Assembly: GCF_001922585.1 (NCBI RefSeq)
Contig: NZ_MRBS01000002.1
Span: 248,001 to 312,000, forward strand
DNA length: 64,000 nucleotides
DNA from: Pantoea sp. 1.19
GTDB lineage: Bacteria; Pseudomonadota; Gammaproteobacteria; Enterobacterales; Enterobacteriaceae
Reading direction: 5' to 3'
This document shows, piece after piece, positions 21,757 to 30,881 of the stretch. Under the pieces are notes generated by a model. The model did not search any database, was not told where the DNA came from, and saw only the letters and a program-made list of their open reading frames with translations. How positions within the stretch are numbered: the first letter of the stretch is position 1; each line of letters begins with the position of its first letter. A program made the translations under genes and the position numbers.

Positions 21757-21782
21757 ATTTCGCCGGCCTGTCCCCGCGGAGG

Positions 21783-22325
21783 CTACGCTTTATCCGACGG
21801 AGTACGGTTCTGTTCAGTATTGCGGCTCATCCACAGCGACAGCGCTTTCAGTGAGTCGGGCGTGAACTCATCGCAGCGCGCGGTAATCGCCTCCGGCGTC
21901 ATCCAGAACACCTCGGCCACTTCGGCTTCCTGCATGGCAAACGGCCCGTGTGAGACGCAGCTAAACAGGCTTCCCCATACCCGACAGTGCGGGTCCTCAA
22001 AATAGAACTGCCCGTGATCGGCGAACGGCACGGCGGCGATGCCCAGCTCCTCCTCCGCTTCGCGGCGGGCGGACTCCAGCAGCCCCTCACCGCTCTGCAC
22101 CACGCCCCCGGCGGTAGCGTCCAGCATTCCCGGCAAAAAGTCCTTGGTGTCAGTGCGCCGCTGGACCAGGATATTGCCCATGCCATCGTGCACCACAATA
22201 TAGCTGGCGCGGTGGCGCAGGCGCTGCGCGCGCATCTGCGCCCGGCTGGCCTGCGCGATCACCTCGTTATCTTCAGAAACAATGTCAACCCACTCTTCCG
22301 TCGCGGCCTGATTTTGCTCGCCCAT
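21783..22325 (-). CDS. yfcD: Nudix hydrolase YfcD
   Basis: A 180-residue Nudix protein, the same length as E. coli YfcD. The 23-residue Nudix box lies at residues 74-96, starting GVVQSGEG with the catalytic REAEEELGI end. The N-terminal part ([14 protein letters not shown]) resembles IPP isomerase-like Nudix enzymes. The natural substrate is not established. It is convergent with pta and has no close upstream partner. Confidence 0.93.
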   Translation of the reverse strand: MGEQNQAATEEWVDIVSEDNEVIAQASRAQMRAQRLRHRASYIVVHDGMGNILVQRRTDTKDFLPGMLDATAGGVVQSGEGLLESARREAEEELGIAAVPFADHGQFYFEDPHCRVWGSLFSCVSHGPFAMQEAEVAEVFWMTPEAITARCDEFTPDSLKALSLWMSRNTEQNRTPSDKA

Positions 22326-23045
22326 GTTTAAACCTTCATCATCGATTGTCAGCGCTCATTAACATAGTTATTTCCCTCGGGCGACGCAATCATCACGGAT
22401 GCCTTTTCATCGAAAGGGTTAGCCAGCGTTGCACTGAACGGTGCCGGTGCCGACTCGCCGGCTGCTGATCAATCGGCAAGGCACCGCGCATCCGGCTGCT
22501 GGCCGTCAGCACGGGGCACCAGCCGACCGGCGGCGGCAAACGCCCGCCACGCTGCCTGCCGCGACGCAAACCGCTGCCAGGCCCGCATCAGCGCGGCGGA
22601 GCCGCCTGACGAAGGACGGTAAAATCGCCTGCGGCCGCCACGAGGCGCCGGACAGGGCAGCGGGAAGCGCTCTTCACGCTGGCCGGTCATAGCTGGTGGT
22701 GCAGGCAGCGCGGCCTCGCCCTGCTGACGTTTACCGCGGCCTGATTCCAGCTGGTGCAAACTGTCCGGCAGCGGCTTTTCACTCAGGCGGCGGGCAGCGA
22801 GATTCTCTCGGGCGGACAAACTCCGCGCCTGAGCGAGGCGGCGTTCATGACGCGCCCAGTCGCGGTCAGGACGGCGTACGCGGCGCCCCGGACGCGCGGG
22901 CCGTGGCCATACCCCAGCGCCTAACCGCGCTACCCGCGCTCACCCGCGCGCAGATTTTCTGCAACGATTCACCGCGAGCGCCGCCACACCGGCGTAACCT
23001 CTTCTATGCTTATTCACGTCGAGAGTCGCGAGAAGAAGAGTGAAA
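22326..23045. other. Region without a recognisable gene, yfcD-yfcH
   Basis: About 720 bp. In E. coli this interval holds yfcE, yfcF, yfcG and folX; none of their motifs is visible here in any frame. The first 110 bp are of moderate GC and look like the yfcD promoter. From about 22,430 to 22,960 the DNA is very GC-rich and Arg/Ala/Pro-rich in all frames, with no good start and ribosome site. It could be decayed coding sequence; I cannot assign it. Confidence 0.55.
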
Positions 23046-23939
23046 ATGAAAATATTACTGACCGGAGCAACCGGGCTGATTGGCACCCACCTGGTGCCGC
23101 GCCTGCTCGAGCAGGGCCATGAATTGTGCATCCTGACCCGCAACGTTGCCGGGGGAAAACGGCGGTTTGGCGACCGCGTCAGCTGGTGGTCAGGGCTGGA
23201 TCAGCAGCAGGATTTAAACGGCATCGATGCGGTGATTAACCTGGCCGGCGAACCCATCGCCGATAAACGCTGGACCCCGGCGCAAAAGCAGCGCCTGTGC
23301 GACAGCCGCTGGACGCTCACCAAACGCCTCAGCGACCTGATTCGCGCCAGCAGCACGCCGCCTGGCGTGGTGCTATCGGGATCGGCTACCGGTTACTACG
23401 GCGACGCCGGAGAGACGGTGGTCACCGAAGAGGACAGCGGTAAACAGGAGTTTACGCACACGCTCTGCGCCCGCTGGGAGACCCTGGCACAGGAGGCGGA
23501 AAGCCCGCAAACCCGGGTCTGCCTGATGCGTATCGGCGTGGTGCTGGCGCGTGAAGGCGGCGCGCTGGCAAAAATGCGCCTGCCGTTTAAGCTCGGTCTT
23601 GGCGGTCCAGTTGGCAGCGGTAAACAGTATATGCCGTGGATCCACGTCGATGATGTGGTCGGCGCGATGCTGTTTCTGCTCAACGATGCCCGTCAGCACG
23701 GCCCGTATAACCTCGTTGCCCCCTACGCTGTGCGCAACGAGCAGTTTGTCGCCACGCTGGGGGAGGTCATGCACCGCCCGGCGATGCTGCCGATGCCGGC
23801 GCCGGCGCTGCGCCTGCTGATGGGCGAAGGAGCCGCGCTGCTGCTGGCCAGCGCCCACGTGCTGCCCAGGCGTCTGGAAGAGGCCGGTTACCGCTTCCGC
23901 TGGTACCGGCTGGAAGAGGCGCTACAGGACGTGGTGTAA
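23046..23939 (+). CDS. yfcH: NAD(P)-binding epimerase-like protein YfcH
   Basis: A 297-residue extended-SDR protein (the E. coli length) of the TIGR01777 family. The dinucleotide-binding GATGLIG is at residues 7-13, with [11 protein letters not shown] and [14 protein letters not shown] further on and a C-terminal DUF1731-type segment ([13 protein letters not shown]). The function is unknown. I chose the ATG at 23046, with AAGAAGAG five bases upstream; the GTG at 23040 lies within that ribosome site. It is convergent with hisP. Confidence 0.93.
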   Translation: MKILLTGATGLIGTHLVPRLLEQGHELCILTRNVAGGKRRFGDRVSWWSGLDQQQDLNGIDAVINLAGEPIADKRWTPAQKQRLCDSRWTLTKRLSDLIRASSTPPGVVLSGSATGYYGDAGETVVTEEDSGKQEFTHTLCARWETLAQEAESPQTRVCLMRIGVVLAREGGALAKMRLPFKLGLGGPVGSGKQYMPWIHVDDVVGAMLFLLNDARQHGPYNLVAPYAVRNEQFVATLGEVMHRPAMLPMPAPALRLLMGEGAALLLASAHVLPRRLEEAGYRFRWYRLEEALQDVV

Positions 23940-23942
23940 CGT

Positions 23943-23967
23943 CGGCGGCGGCATATCGCCGCCGCCG
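23943..23967. other. yfcH-hisP convergent hairpin
   Basis: The 10-bp arms CGGCGGCGGC (23943-23952) and GCCGCCGCCG (23958-23967) flank a 5-base loop in the 31 bp between the two stop codons. There is no T-tract in either direction, so a weak or rho-assisted transcription end is inferred. Confidence 0.5.
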
Positions 23968-23970
23968 GGC

Positions 23971-24747
23971 TTACTTGAGCGAGCCGGAGAGAAACTGCTG
24001 CAGCCGCGCGCTTTTTGGCGCGTCAAACAGCGCCTGCGGAGGGCCCTGCTCCTCAATTTTGCCCTGATGCAGAAAGATCACGTGATGAGAGACGTGACGA
24101 GCAAACTCCATCTCATGGGTCACGACCACCATGGTTTTCCCCTCTTCCGCCAGCTTCTGCATGATGCGCAGCACCTCCCCCACCAGCTCCGGATCCAGCG
24201 CAGAAGTGGGTTCATCAAACAGCAGTACCTCTGGCTCCATCGCCAGCGCGCGCGCAATAGAGACGCGCTGCTGCTGACCGCCGGAGAGGTTGACCGGGTA
24301 CTTCGCCCGGGCGCGCTCATCGATCCCGACTTTATCCAGATAGGTGATGGCCCGCGCCTTCGCCTCGGCCTTACTGAGCCCAAGCACCTGAACCGGCGCC
24401 TCCATTACGTTCTCCAGCACCGTCATGTGGCTCCACAGATTAAAGTGTTGAAACACCATGCTCAGGCGGGTGCGCAGCCGCCGCAGCTGCTCGGCGTTAG
24501 CCACCTTCAGCTGACCGTCGGTGTCGCGCACCAGGCCTATCGGCTGGTTATTGACGCTGATAGTGCCTTCGCTGGGCTTCTCCAGAAAGTTAATGCAGCG
24601 TAAAAAGGTGCTTTTACCGGAGCCTGACGAGCCAATAATGGAGATCACGTCTCCGGCGTTGGCGGTCAGTGATACCCCTTTCAGCACCTCATGTTCGCCA
24701 TAGCGCTTATGTAATTCAACGACGTTTAATTTATTCTCGGCCATCAT
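23971..24747 (-). CDS. hisP: Basic amino acid ABC transporter ATPase HisP
   Basis: A 258-residue ABC ATPase, the same length as Salmonella HisP. Walker A GSSGSGKS is at 39-46, the Q-loop at Q100, the LSGGQ signature at 154-158, Walker B LLFDEP at 175-180, and the switch histidine in VVVTHEMEF. It energises the HisQM permease for histidine, lysine, arginine and ornithine uptake. The start follows the hisM stop by 5 bp. Confidence 0.98.
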   Translation of the reverse strand: MMAENKLNVVELHKRYGEHEVLKGVSLTANAGDVISIIGSSGSGKSTFLRCINFLEKPSEGTISVNNQPIGLVRDTDGQLKVANAEQLRRLRTRLSMVFQHFNLWSHMTVLENVMEAPVQVLGLSKAEAKARAITYLDKVGIDERARAKYPVNLSGGQQQRVSIARALAMEPEVLLFDEPTSALDPELVGEVLRIMQKLAEEGKTMVVVTHEMEFARHVSHHVIFLHQGKIEEQGPPQALFDAPKSARLQQFLSGSLK

Positions 24748-24752
24748 GTCAC

Positions 24753-25469
24753 TCAGTGGGTAGACGAAGGGGTTACGTGCGCCATCCAGCGCTTTTCCGC
24801 TTTGCGGAACAGGCTAATCAGCACGTAAGAGATGATCAGATAGAGCACCGCGGCAATGCCAAAGGCGGTAAACGGCTGGTAGGTGGCGGCGTTAATGTCG
24901 CGCGCAATCTTCAGCAAATCCGGCACCGTAGCGGTAAAAGCCAGCGCCGTGGAGTGCAGCATCAGAATCACCTCATTACTGTACGCCGGCAGCGCGCTGC
25001 GCAGCGCCGACGGTAAAATGATGCAGCGATAGAGTTTAAAGGTGGAAAACCCGTAGGCGCGCGCGGCTTCGATTTCACCGTGCGGGACGCCGCGGATCGC
25101 CCCGGCAAAAATTTCTGTGGTATAGGCGCAGGTATTCAGCGTCAGCGCCAGTAACGTGCAGTTAAGGCCGCTGCGAAAGAAAGCGCTCAGCCAATCGCTG
25201 CCCTTGACCACGTCCAGCGTGTAAAAGCCAGAGTAGAACACCAGCAGCTGTACATAGAGCGGCGTACCGCGAAACACCCAGGTAAACAGCCAGACCGGAA
25301 AGCGCACGGCGCGGATCGACGACACCCGGGCAATGGACAGCAGCACCGCCAGACAGCCACCCAACAGCACGGAGATCACCAGCAGCCAAAGCGTGATCGC
25401 CACCCCGGTAAGGCGATAGCCGTCGCTCCACAGCAGCGCTTTCCAGTATTCATGCAGAATCTCTATCAT
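24753..25469 (-). CDS. hisM: Basic amino acid ABC transporter permease HisM
   Basis: A 238-residue inner-membrane permease (E. coli 238) with five predicted helices. The EAA loop that docks HisP is in [27 protein letters not shown]. The ATG at 25469 overlaps the hisQ stop (ATGA), which fixes the start; the frame extends 15 codons further upstream but that is inside hisQ. Confidence 0.97.
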   Translation of the reverse strand: MIEILHEYWKALLWSDGYRLTGVAITLWLLVISVLLGGCLAVLLSIARVSSIRAVRFPVWLFTWVFRGTPLYVQLLVFYSGFYTLDVVKGSDWLSAFFRSGLNCTLLALTLNTCAYTTEIFAGAIRGVPHGEIEAARAYGFSTFKLYRCIILPSALRSALPAYSNEVILMLHSTALAFTATVPDLLKIARDINAATYQPFTAFGIAAVLYLIISYVLISLFRKAEKRWMAHVTPSSTH

Positions 25470-26152
25470 AATTCGGCCCTCTTCACCCCAACCGAGTAGC
25501 GGCGTTCGAGCCACCAGAGTACGCCGCCGGACACCGTGGTAAACAGCAGGTAGATGAGTCCGGCCACAATCGCAAACCAGAGCGGCTGCCAGGTGCTCTT
25601 GCCGGCAAGCTGGGTGGCTTTGACCACGTCCTCCAGGCCGAGCAGCGACACCAGCGCCGTGGCTTTCAGGATCACCTGCCAGTTATTCCCAATGCCGGGC
25701 AGCGCAAAGCGCATCATGCCGGGAAACAGGATGCGCCGAAACGTCTGGCTCCGGGTGAAGCCAAAAGCGGTCGCCGCTTCAATTTGCCCTTTCGGCACCG
25801 CCAGCCAGGCGCCGCGAAAGGTTTCAGTAAAGTAGGCGCCGTAGATAAAGGCCAGGGTAATGATTCCCGCGACCATGGGATCGATATCAAACTGGGAAGC
25901 CCCGAACGCCTCAGTGAGGTGGTTGAGGGCAATTTGTAAACCGTAAAAGATCAGCAGCATCAGGACCAGATCCGGTACGCCGCGAATCAGGGTGGTATAC
26001 ATCGTAAACAACCCGGAGAGGAGCCGGCTGGAAGAGAGCTTACCGCCGGCGCCGATCAGACCAATGATCACGGCAAGGACCAGCGAGCTGAGTGCCAGCT
26101 CCAGCGTCACCATTGCCCCCTGGAAAATGACCTCAGAATAGCCATACAGCAT
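25466..26152 (-). CDS. hisQ: Basic amino acid ABC transporter permease HisQ
   Basis: A 228-residue permease, the E. coli length, partner of HisM in a heterodimer. The EAA loop is in GQIEAATAFGFTRSQTFRRILFPGMMRFALPGIGNNWQ. It ends SVGVKRAEL as in relatives. It follows the binding-protein gene after about 88 bp. Confidence 0.98.
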   Translation of the reverse strand: MLYGYSEVIFQGAMVTLELALSSLVLAVIIGLIGAGGKLSSSRLLSGLFTMYTTLIRGVPDLVLMLLIFYGLQIALNHLTEAFGASQFDIDPMVAGIITLAFIYGAYFTETFRGAWLAVPKGQIEAATAFGFTRSQTFRRILFPGMMRFALPGIGNNWQVILKATALVSLLGLEDVVKATQLAGKSTWQPLWFAIVAGLIYLLFTTVSGGVLWWLERRYSVGVKRAEL

Positions 26153-26240
26153 AGTTGCGTTCCTGTCTTATTCTCTGCGTATTCTTTTGCCCGCCTGACG
26201 GCGGGCAAACGGGGGAGCTGTTCCCCTCGACAGGCAGGCG

Positions 26241-27023
26241 TTAACCGCCGTAAATATCAAACGTAAAATATTTTTTTGCGATCTTGTCGTAGGTGCCGTC
26301 TTGACGCATCTCGTTAAACGCCTTATCGATGGCCGCTTTCAGTTCGGCATCGTCTTTGCGCAGCCCCATCCCGGTCCCCACACCAAAGATCTTCTCATCT
26401 TTCACCGCCGGACCGGCAAACGCATAGTCTTTGCCCACCGGCTGTTTCAGAAAGCCTTCCGCAGCCTGCACTTCATCCTGGAAGGCGGCGTCAATACGGC
26501 CGGCAATCAGATCCTGATACACCAGATCCTGATTCGCGTACGGCGTGATGGTCACGCCTTTACTCCGCCAGTACTCGTTGCCGTAGGTTTCCTGCGTGGT
26601 TCCCTGCAGCACACCAATGTTTTTTCCTTTCAGCGAGGCGACGGTGGGCGCAATGTTTGCCCCTTTTGGCGCCACCAGACGGGCATTGGCCGCATACAAT
26701 TTTTCAGAGAAGGCGATCTCCTGCTGACGCTTTTCGGTGATCGACAGCGAAGAGATAATCACGTCAATCTTCTTTGCCTTCAGCGACGGGATCAGCGCGT
26801 CAAAATCACTTTCCACAAAGTTGCACTGGGTTTTCAGACGCTGGCAGATTTCATTAGCCAGGTCGATATCAAAGCCCACCAGTTCCCCCTGGGCATTTTT
26901 GGATTCAAACGGCGGATAGGTTGGATCGGTACCGATTTTCAGCGTGGCCGGCAGCGCGGCCCAGGCGCCACCGATGCCGGAAAAAACCATTGCCAGGGAG
27001 AGAGCCAGAGCCTGCTTTTTCAT
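26241..27023 (-). CDS. hisJ: Periplasmic Lys/Arg/Orn/His-binding protein (HisJ/ArgT)
   Basis: A 260-residue periplasmic binding protein with a 22-residue signal peptide (cleavage AWA-AL). It delivers basic amino acids to HisQMP. E. coli has two such genes, argT and hisJ; here there is one. Parts look HisJ-like ([15 protein letters not shown]), but the pocket residue that differs between the two proteins, mature position 52, is Phe ([10 protein letters not shown]74 of the precursor) as in LAO/ArgT, not Leu as in HisJ. The other pocket residues D11 and Y14 (mature) are kept. A sigma-54 promoter lies upstream, as for Salmonella argT. The symbol could equally be argT. Confidence 0.93.
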   Translation of the reverse strand: MKKQALALSLAMVFSGIGGAWAALPATLKIGTDPTYPPFESKNAQGELVGFDIDLANEICQRLKTQCNFVESDFDALIPSLKAKKIDVIISSLSITEKRQQEIAFSEKLYAANARLVAPKGANIAPTVASLKGKNIGVLQGTTQETYGNEYWRSKGVTITPYANQDLVYQDLIAGRIDAAFQDEVQAAEGFLKQPVGKDYAFAGPAVKDEKIFGVGTGMGLRKDDAELKAAIDKAFNEMRQDGTYDKIAKKYFTFDIYGG

Positions 27024-27099
27024 AGATTACCCTCAAAAATGCGTTGTATTTTTCTGTGATGTGATGTGTGTGCTTACCGCTGTGATTGACTGTTCTTAT

Positions 27100-27116
27100 T
27101 GCAGTTTTCGTGCCAG
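27100..27116 (-). promoter_or_regulatory. Sigma-54 promoter of the hisJ/argT-hisQMP operon
   Basis: The minus strand reads CTGGCACGAAAACTGCA, which differs from the -24/-12 consensus YTGGCACGRNNNTTGCW by one base. The GG and GC pairs are correctly spaced. It lies 77 bp before the ATG. This predicts nitrogen (NtrC) control; I did not find a clear NtrC enhancer in the 180 bp further upstream. Confidence 0.8.
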
Positions 27117-27292
27117 GATGGCCGTAAACCGGCTGCAGCGGCGCGCTCCGCGCGGTTAACCGCAGGGGGCGTGGAGAAACTTATAGCAGGATTGTATCGG
27201 GCTGGTAATGACTATGTGAGAAAATGGTGCGCCGGATGCACGATTAGTGATCCAGCGCGAAAAAACGCACCGAAGGGGGGCGTCCGGCGGCG

Positions 27293-27862
27293 TCAGGCCC
27301 CCTGCCAGCGGGCAAACAACTCTTCCGGCAGGGTGATATCAAACTGATCAAGCACGCGGTTAACCGTCTGATCGACAATGTCCATCACCGCCTGGGGACG
27401 ATGATAAAATGCCGGCAGCGGCGGCATGATCATCGCGCCCATCTCCGCGGCGGTGGTCATCAGCCGAAGGTGGCCGAGGTGCAGCGGCGTTTCGCGCACG
27501 CCCAACACCAGTCGGCGCTGCTCCTTCAACACCACATCGGCGGCCCGGGTGAGCAGACTGTCGCTGTAGCTGTGCACAATACCGGAGAGCGTTTTCATTG
27601 AGCAGGGCATGATCGCCATCCCCAGCGTTTTAAACGATCCCGAGGAGACGGAGGCGGCAATGTCGCGGGAATCATGCACTACGTCGGCCATCGCCTGTAC
27701 CTCGCGCACCGTCCAGTCGGTCTCCAGCGTCAGGGTCTGACGGGCCGCGGGGCTCATCACCAGGTGGGTTTCCACGTCCGGCAGCGGTTGCAGCACCTGC
27801 AGCATCCTTACGCCGTACACGGCGCCACTGGCTCCGGATATGCCAATAATCAGTCGTTTCAT
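27293..27862 (-). CDS. ubiX: Flavin prenyltransferase UbiX
   Basis: A 189-residue flavoprotein (E. coli 189) that prenylates FMN with dimethylallyl phosphate to make the cofactor of the decarboxylase UbiD in ubiquinone synthesis. The N-terminal IIGISGASGAVYGVR and the SSGSFKTLGMAIMPCSMKTL stretch are the family signatures. It is 81 bp downstream of purF on the same strand, separated by a hairpin. Confidence 0.97.
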   Translation of the reverse strand: MKRLIIGISGASGAVYGVRMLQVLQPLPDVETHLVMSPAARQTLTLETDWTVREVQAMADVVHDSRDIAASVSSGSFKTLGMAIMPCSMKTLSGIVHSYSDSLLTRAADVVLKEQRRLVLGVRETPLHLGHLRLMTTAAEMGAMIMPPLPAFYHRPQAVMDIVDQTVNRVLDQFDITLPEELFARWQGA

Positions 27863-27883
27863 TCGCCTGCCCTATCATAAGCT

Positions 27884-27905
27884 AAGGCCGGAATTATCCG
27901 GCCTT
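27884..27905 (-). other. purF-ubiX intercistronic hairpin
   Basis: AAGGCCGG (27884-27891) and CCGGCCTT (27898-27905) form an 8-bp stem with a 6-base loop in the 81-bp gap. No T-run follows on the minus strand, so it may reduce read-through or protect mRNA rather than terminate fully. Confidence 0.5.
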
Positions 27906-27943
27906 GAGACAGAAATGCAAGCCGCACGCGGCGAAGACCGGCG

Positions 27944-29461
27944 TTATCCTTCGTTATGCAACTCGAGATTTTCGACCTCATTCTGACGCGCCAGCGCTTT
28001 AGCATCGTCGTTGCGCAGCGTCATCAGGTAATCCAGATAGCGCTGATCGACATCTTTGGTGACGTAGACGCCGTTAAACACCGAGCACTCAAACTGAACG
28101 ATTTCCGGATTCTCTTCGCGTACCGCCGCAATCAGATCGTCGAGATCCTGGAAAATCAGGCCGTCGGCTTTAATCAGCTGACGAATCTCTTCCACTTCGC
28201 GGCCGTGGGCAATCAGCTCGGTCGCGCTCGGCATATCAATCCCGTAGACGTTAGGAAAGCGAATTTCCGGCGCCGCCGAGGCGAGATAGACTTTTTTCGC
28301 GCCGGCTTCGCGCGCCATTTCAATGATCTGCTCGGAGGTGGTGCCGCGAACGATGGAGTCATCCACCAGCAGCACATTTTTATCCCGGAATTCGGCACGG
28401 TTAGCGTTCAGTTTACGGCGGACCGCGCTGCGGCGCAGCTGCTGCCCGGGCATGATAAAAGTGCGTCCCACGTAGCGGTTCTTCACAAATCCCTGACGAT
28501 AAGGCTTATCCAGAATGCGCGCGATCTCCAGCGCCACATCGGTGGAGGTCTCCGGAATCGGGATCACCACGTCAATATCAAGATCGTCCCACTCGCGGGC
28601 GATTTTGGCCCCGAGTTTGGTGCCCATGCGCACGCGCGCGCTGTAGACGGAAATTTTGTCGAGGAACGAATCCGGTCGGGCAAAATAGACGTATTCAAAC
28701 AGGCAGGGGTTACTCTTCGGATTGTCTGCACACTGGCGGGTAAACAGCTGGCCTTTTTCGGTGATGTAGACCGCTTCGCCCGGTGCCACATCGCGCAAAA
28801 ACTCAAAGCCGAGCGTATCCAGCGCCACGCTTTCCGACGCCACCATGTATTCGGTGCGTTCGGCATCCAGCGTGCGCTTACCCAGCACCAGCGGACGAAT
28901 GCCGTTCGGGTCGCGAAACGCCACCAGCCCGTGACCAATGATCATCGCCACGACGGCATAGGCACCGCGCACCTGCTGATGCAGCGCGGCGACCGCGGCA
29001 AAAATGTTGTCGGCCTCCAGCGGGTGGTGCTGAAAACGATCCAGCTCCTGCGCGAAGATGTTCAGCAGAATTTCGGAATCTGAAGTGGTATTGACGTGGC
29101 GGCGACCGCGTTCAAACAGCTGCTTACGCAGTTCATGCGCATTAGTGAGGTTACCGTTGTGGGCCAGCGTGATGCCCCAGGGGGAGTTAACATAGAAGGG
29201 CTGCGCCTCGGAAGCGCTGGAGCTGCCGGCGGTGGGGTAGCGTACGTGGCCGATCCCCATGGTCCCCTGCAAACGCTGCATATGACGCGCTTCGAACACA
29301 TCGCTGACCAGGCCGTTTGCTTTCCGCAGGCGGAAACAGTTCAGCGCATCGATGGTACAAATGCCTGCGGCATCCTGCCCACGGTGCTGCAGCACCGTTA
29401 ACGCGTCATAAATCGACTGGTTTACCGGCATGAAACCGGTGATCCCGACAATACCGCACAT
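27944..29461 (-). CDS. purF: Amidophosphoribosyltransferase
   Basis: A 505-residue enzyme (E. coli 505) for the first committed step of purine synthesis, PRPP + glutamine to phosphoribosylamine. After removal of Met the N-terminal nucleophile is C2 (MCGIVGITG). The class II glutamine amidotransferase domain covers about residues 2-230, and the phosphoribosyltransferase domain the rest, with the PRPP loop [13 protein letters not shown]. It lies 36 bp downstream of cvpA and shares its PurR-controlled promoter. Confidence 0.98.
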   Translation of the reverse strand: MCGIVGITGFMPVNQSIYDALTVLQHRGQDAAGICTIDALNCFRLRKANGLVSDVFEARHMQRLQGTMGIGHVRYPTAGSSSASEAQPFYVNSPWGITLAHNGNLTNAHELRKQLFERGRRHVNTTSDSEILLNIFAQELDRFQHHPLEADNIFAAVAALHQQVRGAYAVVAMIIGHGLVAFRDPNGIRPLVLGKRTLDAERTEYMVASESVALDTLGFEFLRDVAPGEAVYITEKGQLFTRQCADNPKSNPCLFEYVYFARPDSFLDKISVYSARVRMGTKLGAKIAREWDDLDIDVVIPIPETSTDVALEIARILDKPYRQGFVKNRYVGRTFIMPGQQLRRSAVRRKLNANRAEFRDKNVLLVDDSIVRGTTSEQIIEMAREAGAKKVYLASAAPEIRFPNVYGIDMPSATELIAHGREVEEIRQLIKADGLIFQDLDDLIAAVREENPEIVQFECSVFNGVYVTKDVDQRYLDYLMTLRNDDAKALARQNEVENLELHNEG

Positions 29462-29497
29462 GGTGTCATTTCCTCATAAGCCGCTGCCCCGGCGCAC

Positions 29498-29983
29498 TTA
29501 CCGGGGGATAAAACTCGACGTGCTTTGCAGATAGTCAAAAAACCATCTGATGATATAGCTGAACTGGGGAATCAGCTGAGAGCGCTGCCACTCGTCGCTT
29601 TTGGCCAAGCCGGTGAACGTATCCAGAAAAAAGAGGATGGCTGAGACGATTAACACCCCGCGCAATGCCCCGAAACAGATACCCAACACCCTGTCGGTCC
29701 CCGACAGGCCGGTTTTTTCAACCAGCGAGCCAATCACATAATTGACGATTGCCCCGACGATCAGCGTGGCAATAAACAAGGCTGCGATAGCGATTCCATT
29801 TCGAACCAGTTCGTCTTCAAACCCGGTGAACCAGACCGCCAGATAGGGGTAGTAGTGGCTGGCAATGTAAAATGCACATCCCCAGGTCACCAGCGACAGC
29901 GCCTCGCGTACAAAGCCGCGAATGACGCTAATCAACGCGGAGAAGGCTATGACGCCAATGATGGCGTAATCAATCCAGACCAT
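29498..29983 (-). CDS. cvpA: Colicin V production protein CvpA
   Basis: A 161-residue inner-membrane protein (E. coli 162) with four predicted helices. It is needed for colicin V production in E. coli and linked to envelope stress and bile tolerance in enteric bacteria; the molecular activity is unknown. It is the first gene after the PurR box and is followed closely by purF, the conserved arrangement. Confidence 0.97.
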   Translation of the reverse strand: MVWIDYAIIGVIAFSALISVIRGFVREALSLVTWGCAFYIASHYYPYLAVWFTGFEDELVRNGIAIAALFIATLIVGAIVNYVIGSLVEKTGLSGTDRVLGICFGALRGVLIVSAILFFLDTFTGLAKSDEWQRSQLIPQFSYIIRWFFDYLQSTSSFIPR

Positions 29984-30040
29984 GAATCTCTTCCAGCGTC
30001 ATCGCCCCTGCATCCAGTTCGGGGCGCATTCTAACAGAAA

Positions 30041-30056
30041 AAGAAAACGTTTGCGT
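30041..30056 (-). promoter_or_regulatory. PurR operator at cvpA-purF
   Basis: On the minus strand the 16-mer ACGCAAACGTTTTCTT matches the PurR consensus ACGCAAACGTTTNCNT at every defined position. A TAGAAT -10 hexamer lies 17 bp downstream (30028-30033), so PurR with hypoxanthine or guanine would cover the -35 region. It is 58 bp from the cvpA ATG. Confidence 0.93.
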
Positions 30057-30176
30057 AGGCTTTTCCTTTGCCACACAAAAATTTCACTTCGTGCAAAAAA
30101 GAGGCAGGAAGCGCGTCAGTCGCGGCTCCTGCCCTCCCCATCGCCGCAGCAGAAAACGGGCAGCGCCCGCTCCCCA

Positions 30177-30881
30177 CTAGCGCGCCGAATAGGGCTTCAC
30201 GACGCCACCGAGGCCGGAAATCCCCTTCAGCTCCCCCACGGCCGACTGCATCTTCGCCTTCGAGGCATCGGGGCCGACGTAGATGCGGGTAATCTGCCCC
30301 TGCACCGGCGTCGACGGCACCGTCCAGGCACGGTAACCGGACAGGCGCAGCTTCGCCACAATCTCGTTGACCTTATCGGCGTTTTTCAACGCGCCCAGCT
30401 GCACCATCCATGCCTGACCGATTGGCGCCTCGGCGGGCGTCGACTCCGGCGCCTTCTGCTCAACCGGCTTTCGCTCAGCCGGCTTCTGTTCGACGGGCTT
30501 CTGCTCGATCGGTTTTGGCTTCGGTTTTTCCACCGCTTTCGGCTTGTCTACCGCCTTCGGCGGCGCCTGCGTGACCGGCGGCGGCGCGACCACCGTCGGG
30601 GCGCTGTTGTTCTGCGGACGCTGGCTGCCGCTGTTGGCGCTAACGGTGTTTTCACCCGGCGCGGCACTTTCGCCCTGCGGCGGCTGCGCCGGCAGGGGTT
30701 GCGTCACCGGCGGCACGATTTCCGCATCCTGTTCATCGTCCTTATCCGGGACCAGCGGAATGGCCGCAAACTCCTCTTTATAGTGTTTCTTTTCACCGTC
30801 CAGCAGGCCGGGCAGCACGATAACCCCCAGCGCCACCAGAATAACGGTGCCAACCAGCCGGTTTTGAAACTTACTCGCCAC
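30177..30881 (-). CDS. dedD: SPOR-domain cell division protein DedD
   Basis: A 234-residue bitopic inner-membrane protein (E. coli 220). One transmembrane helix at about residues 9-28 (VGTVILVALGVIVLPGLL) leads to a long Pro/Lys/Glu-rich periplasmic linker with repeated EQKPVE/ERKP units, and then a C-terminal SPOR domain (about 155-234, WMVQLGALKNADKVNEIV). SPOR domains bind denuded septal peptidoglycan. The start overlaps the folC end by 11 bp. Confidence 0.96.
   Translation of the reverse strand: MASKFQNRLVGTVILVALGVIVLPGLLDGEKKHYKEEFAAIPLVPDKDDEQDAEIVPPVTQPLPAQPPQGESAAPGENTVSANSGSQRPQNNSAPTVVAPPPVTQAPPKAVDKPKAVEKPKPKPIEQKPVEQKPAERKPVEQKAPESTPAEAPIGQAWMVQLGALKNADKVNEIVAKLRLSGYRAWTVPSTPVQGQITRIYVGPDASKAKMQSAVGELKGISGLGGVVKPYSAR

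Noticed and set aside
22441-23043. Open frames in the yfcD-yfcH interval as real genes
   Set aside because: Arg/Ala/Pro-rich in all frames, as expected by chance in GC-rich DNA; no motif, poor start codons. Kept only as an unexplained region.
27117-27292. NtrC enhancer upstream of the sigma-54 promoter
   Set aside because: The dyad near 27224-27242 has half-sites in the order GGTGC...GCAC, opposite to the NtrC pattern GCACC...GGTGC.
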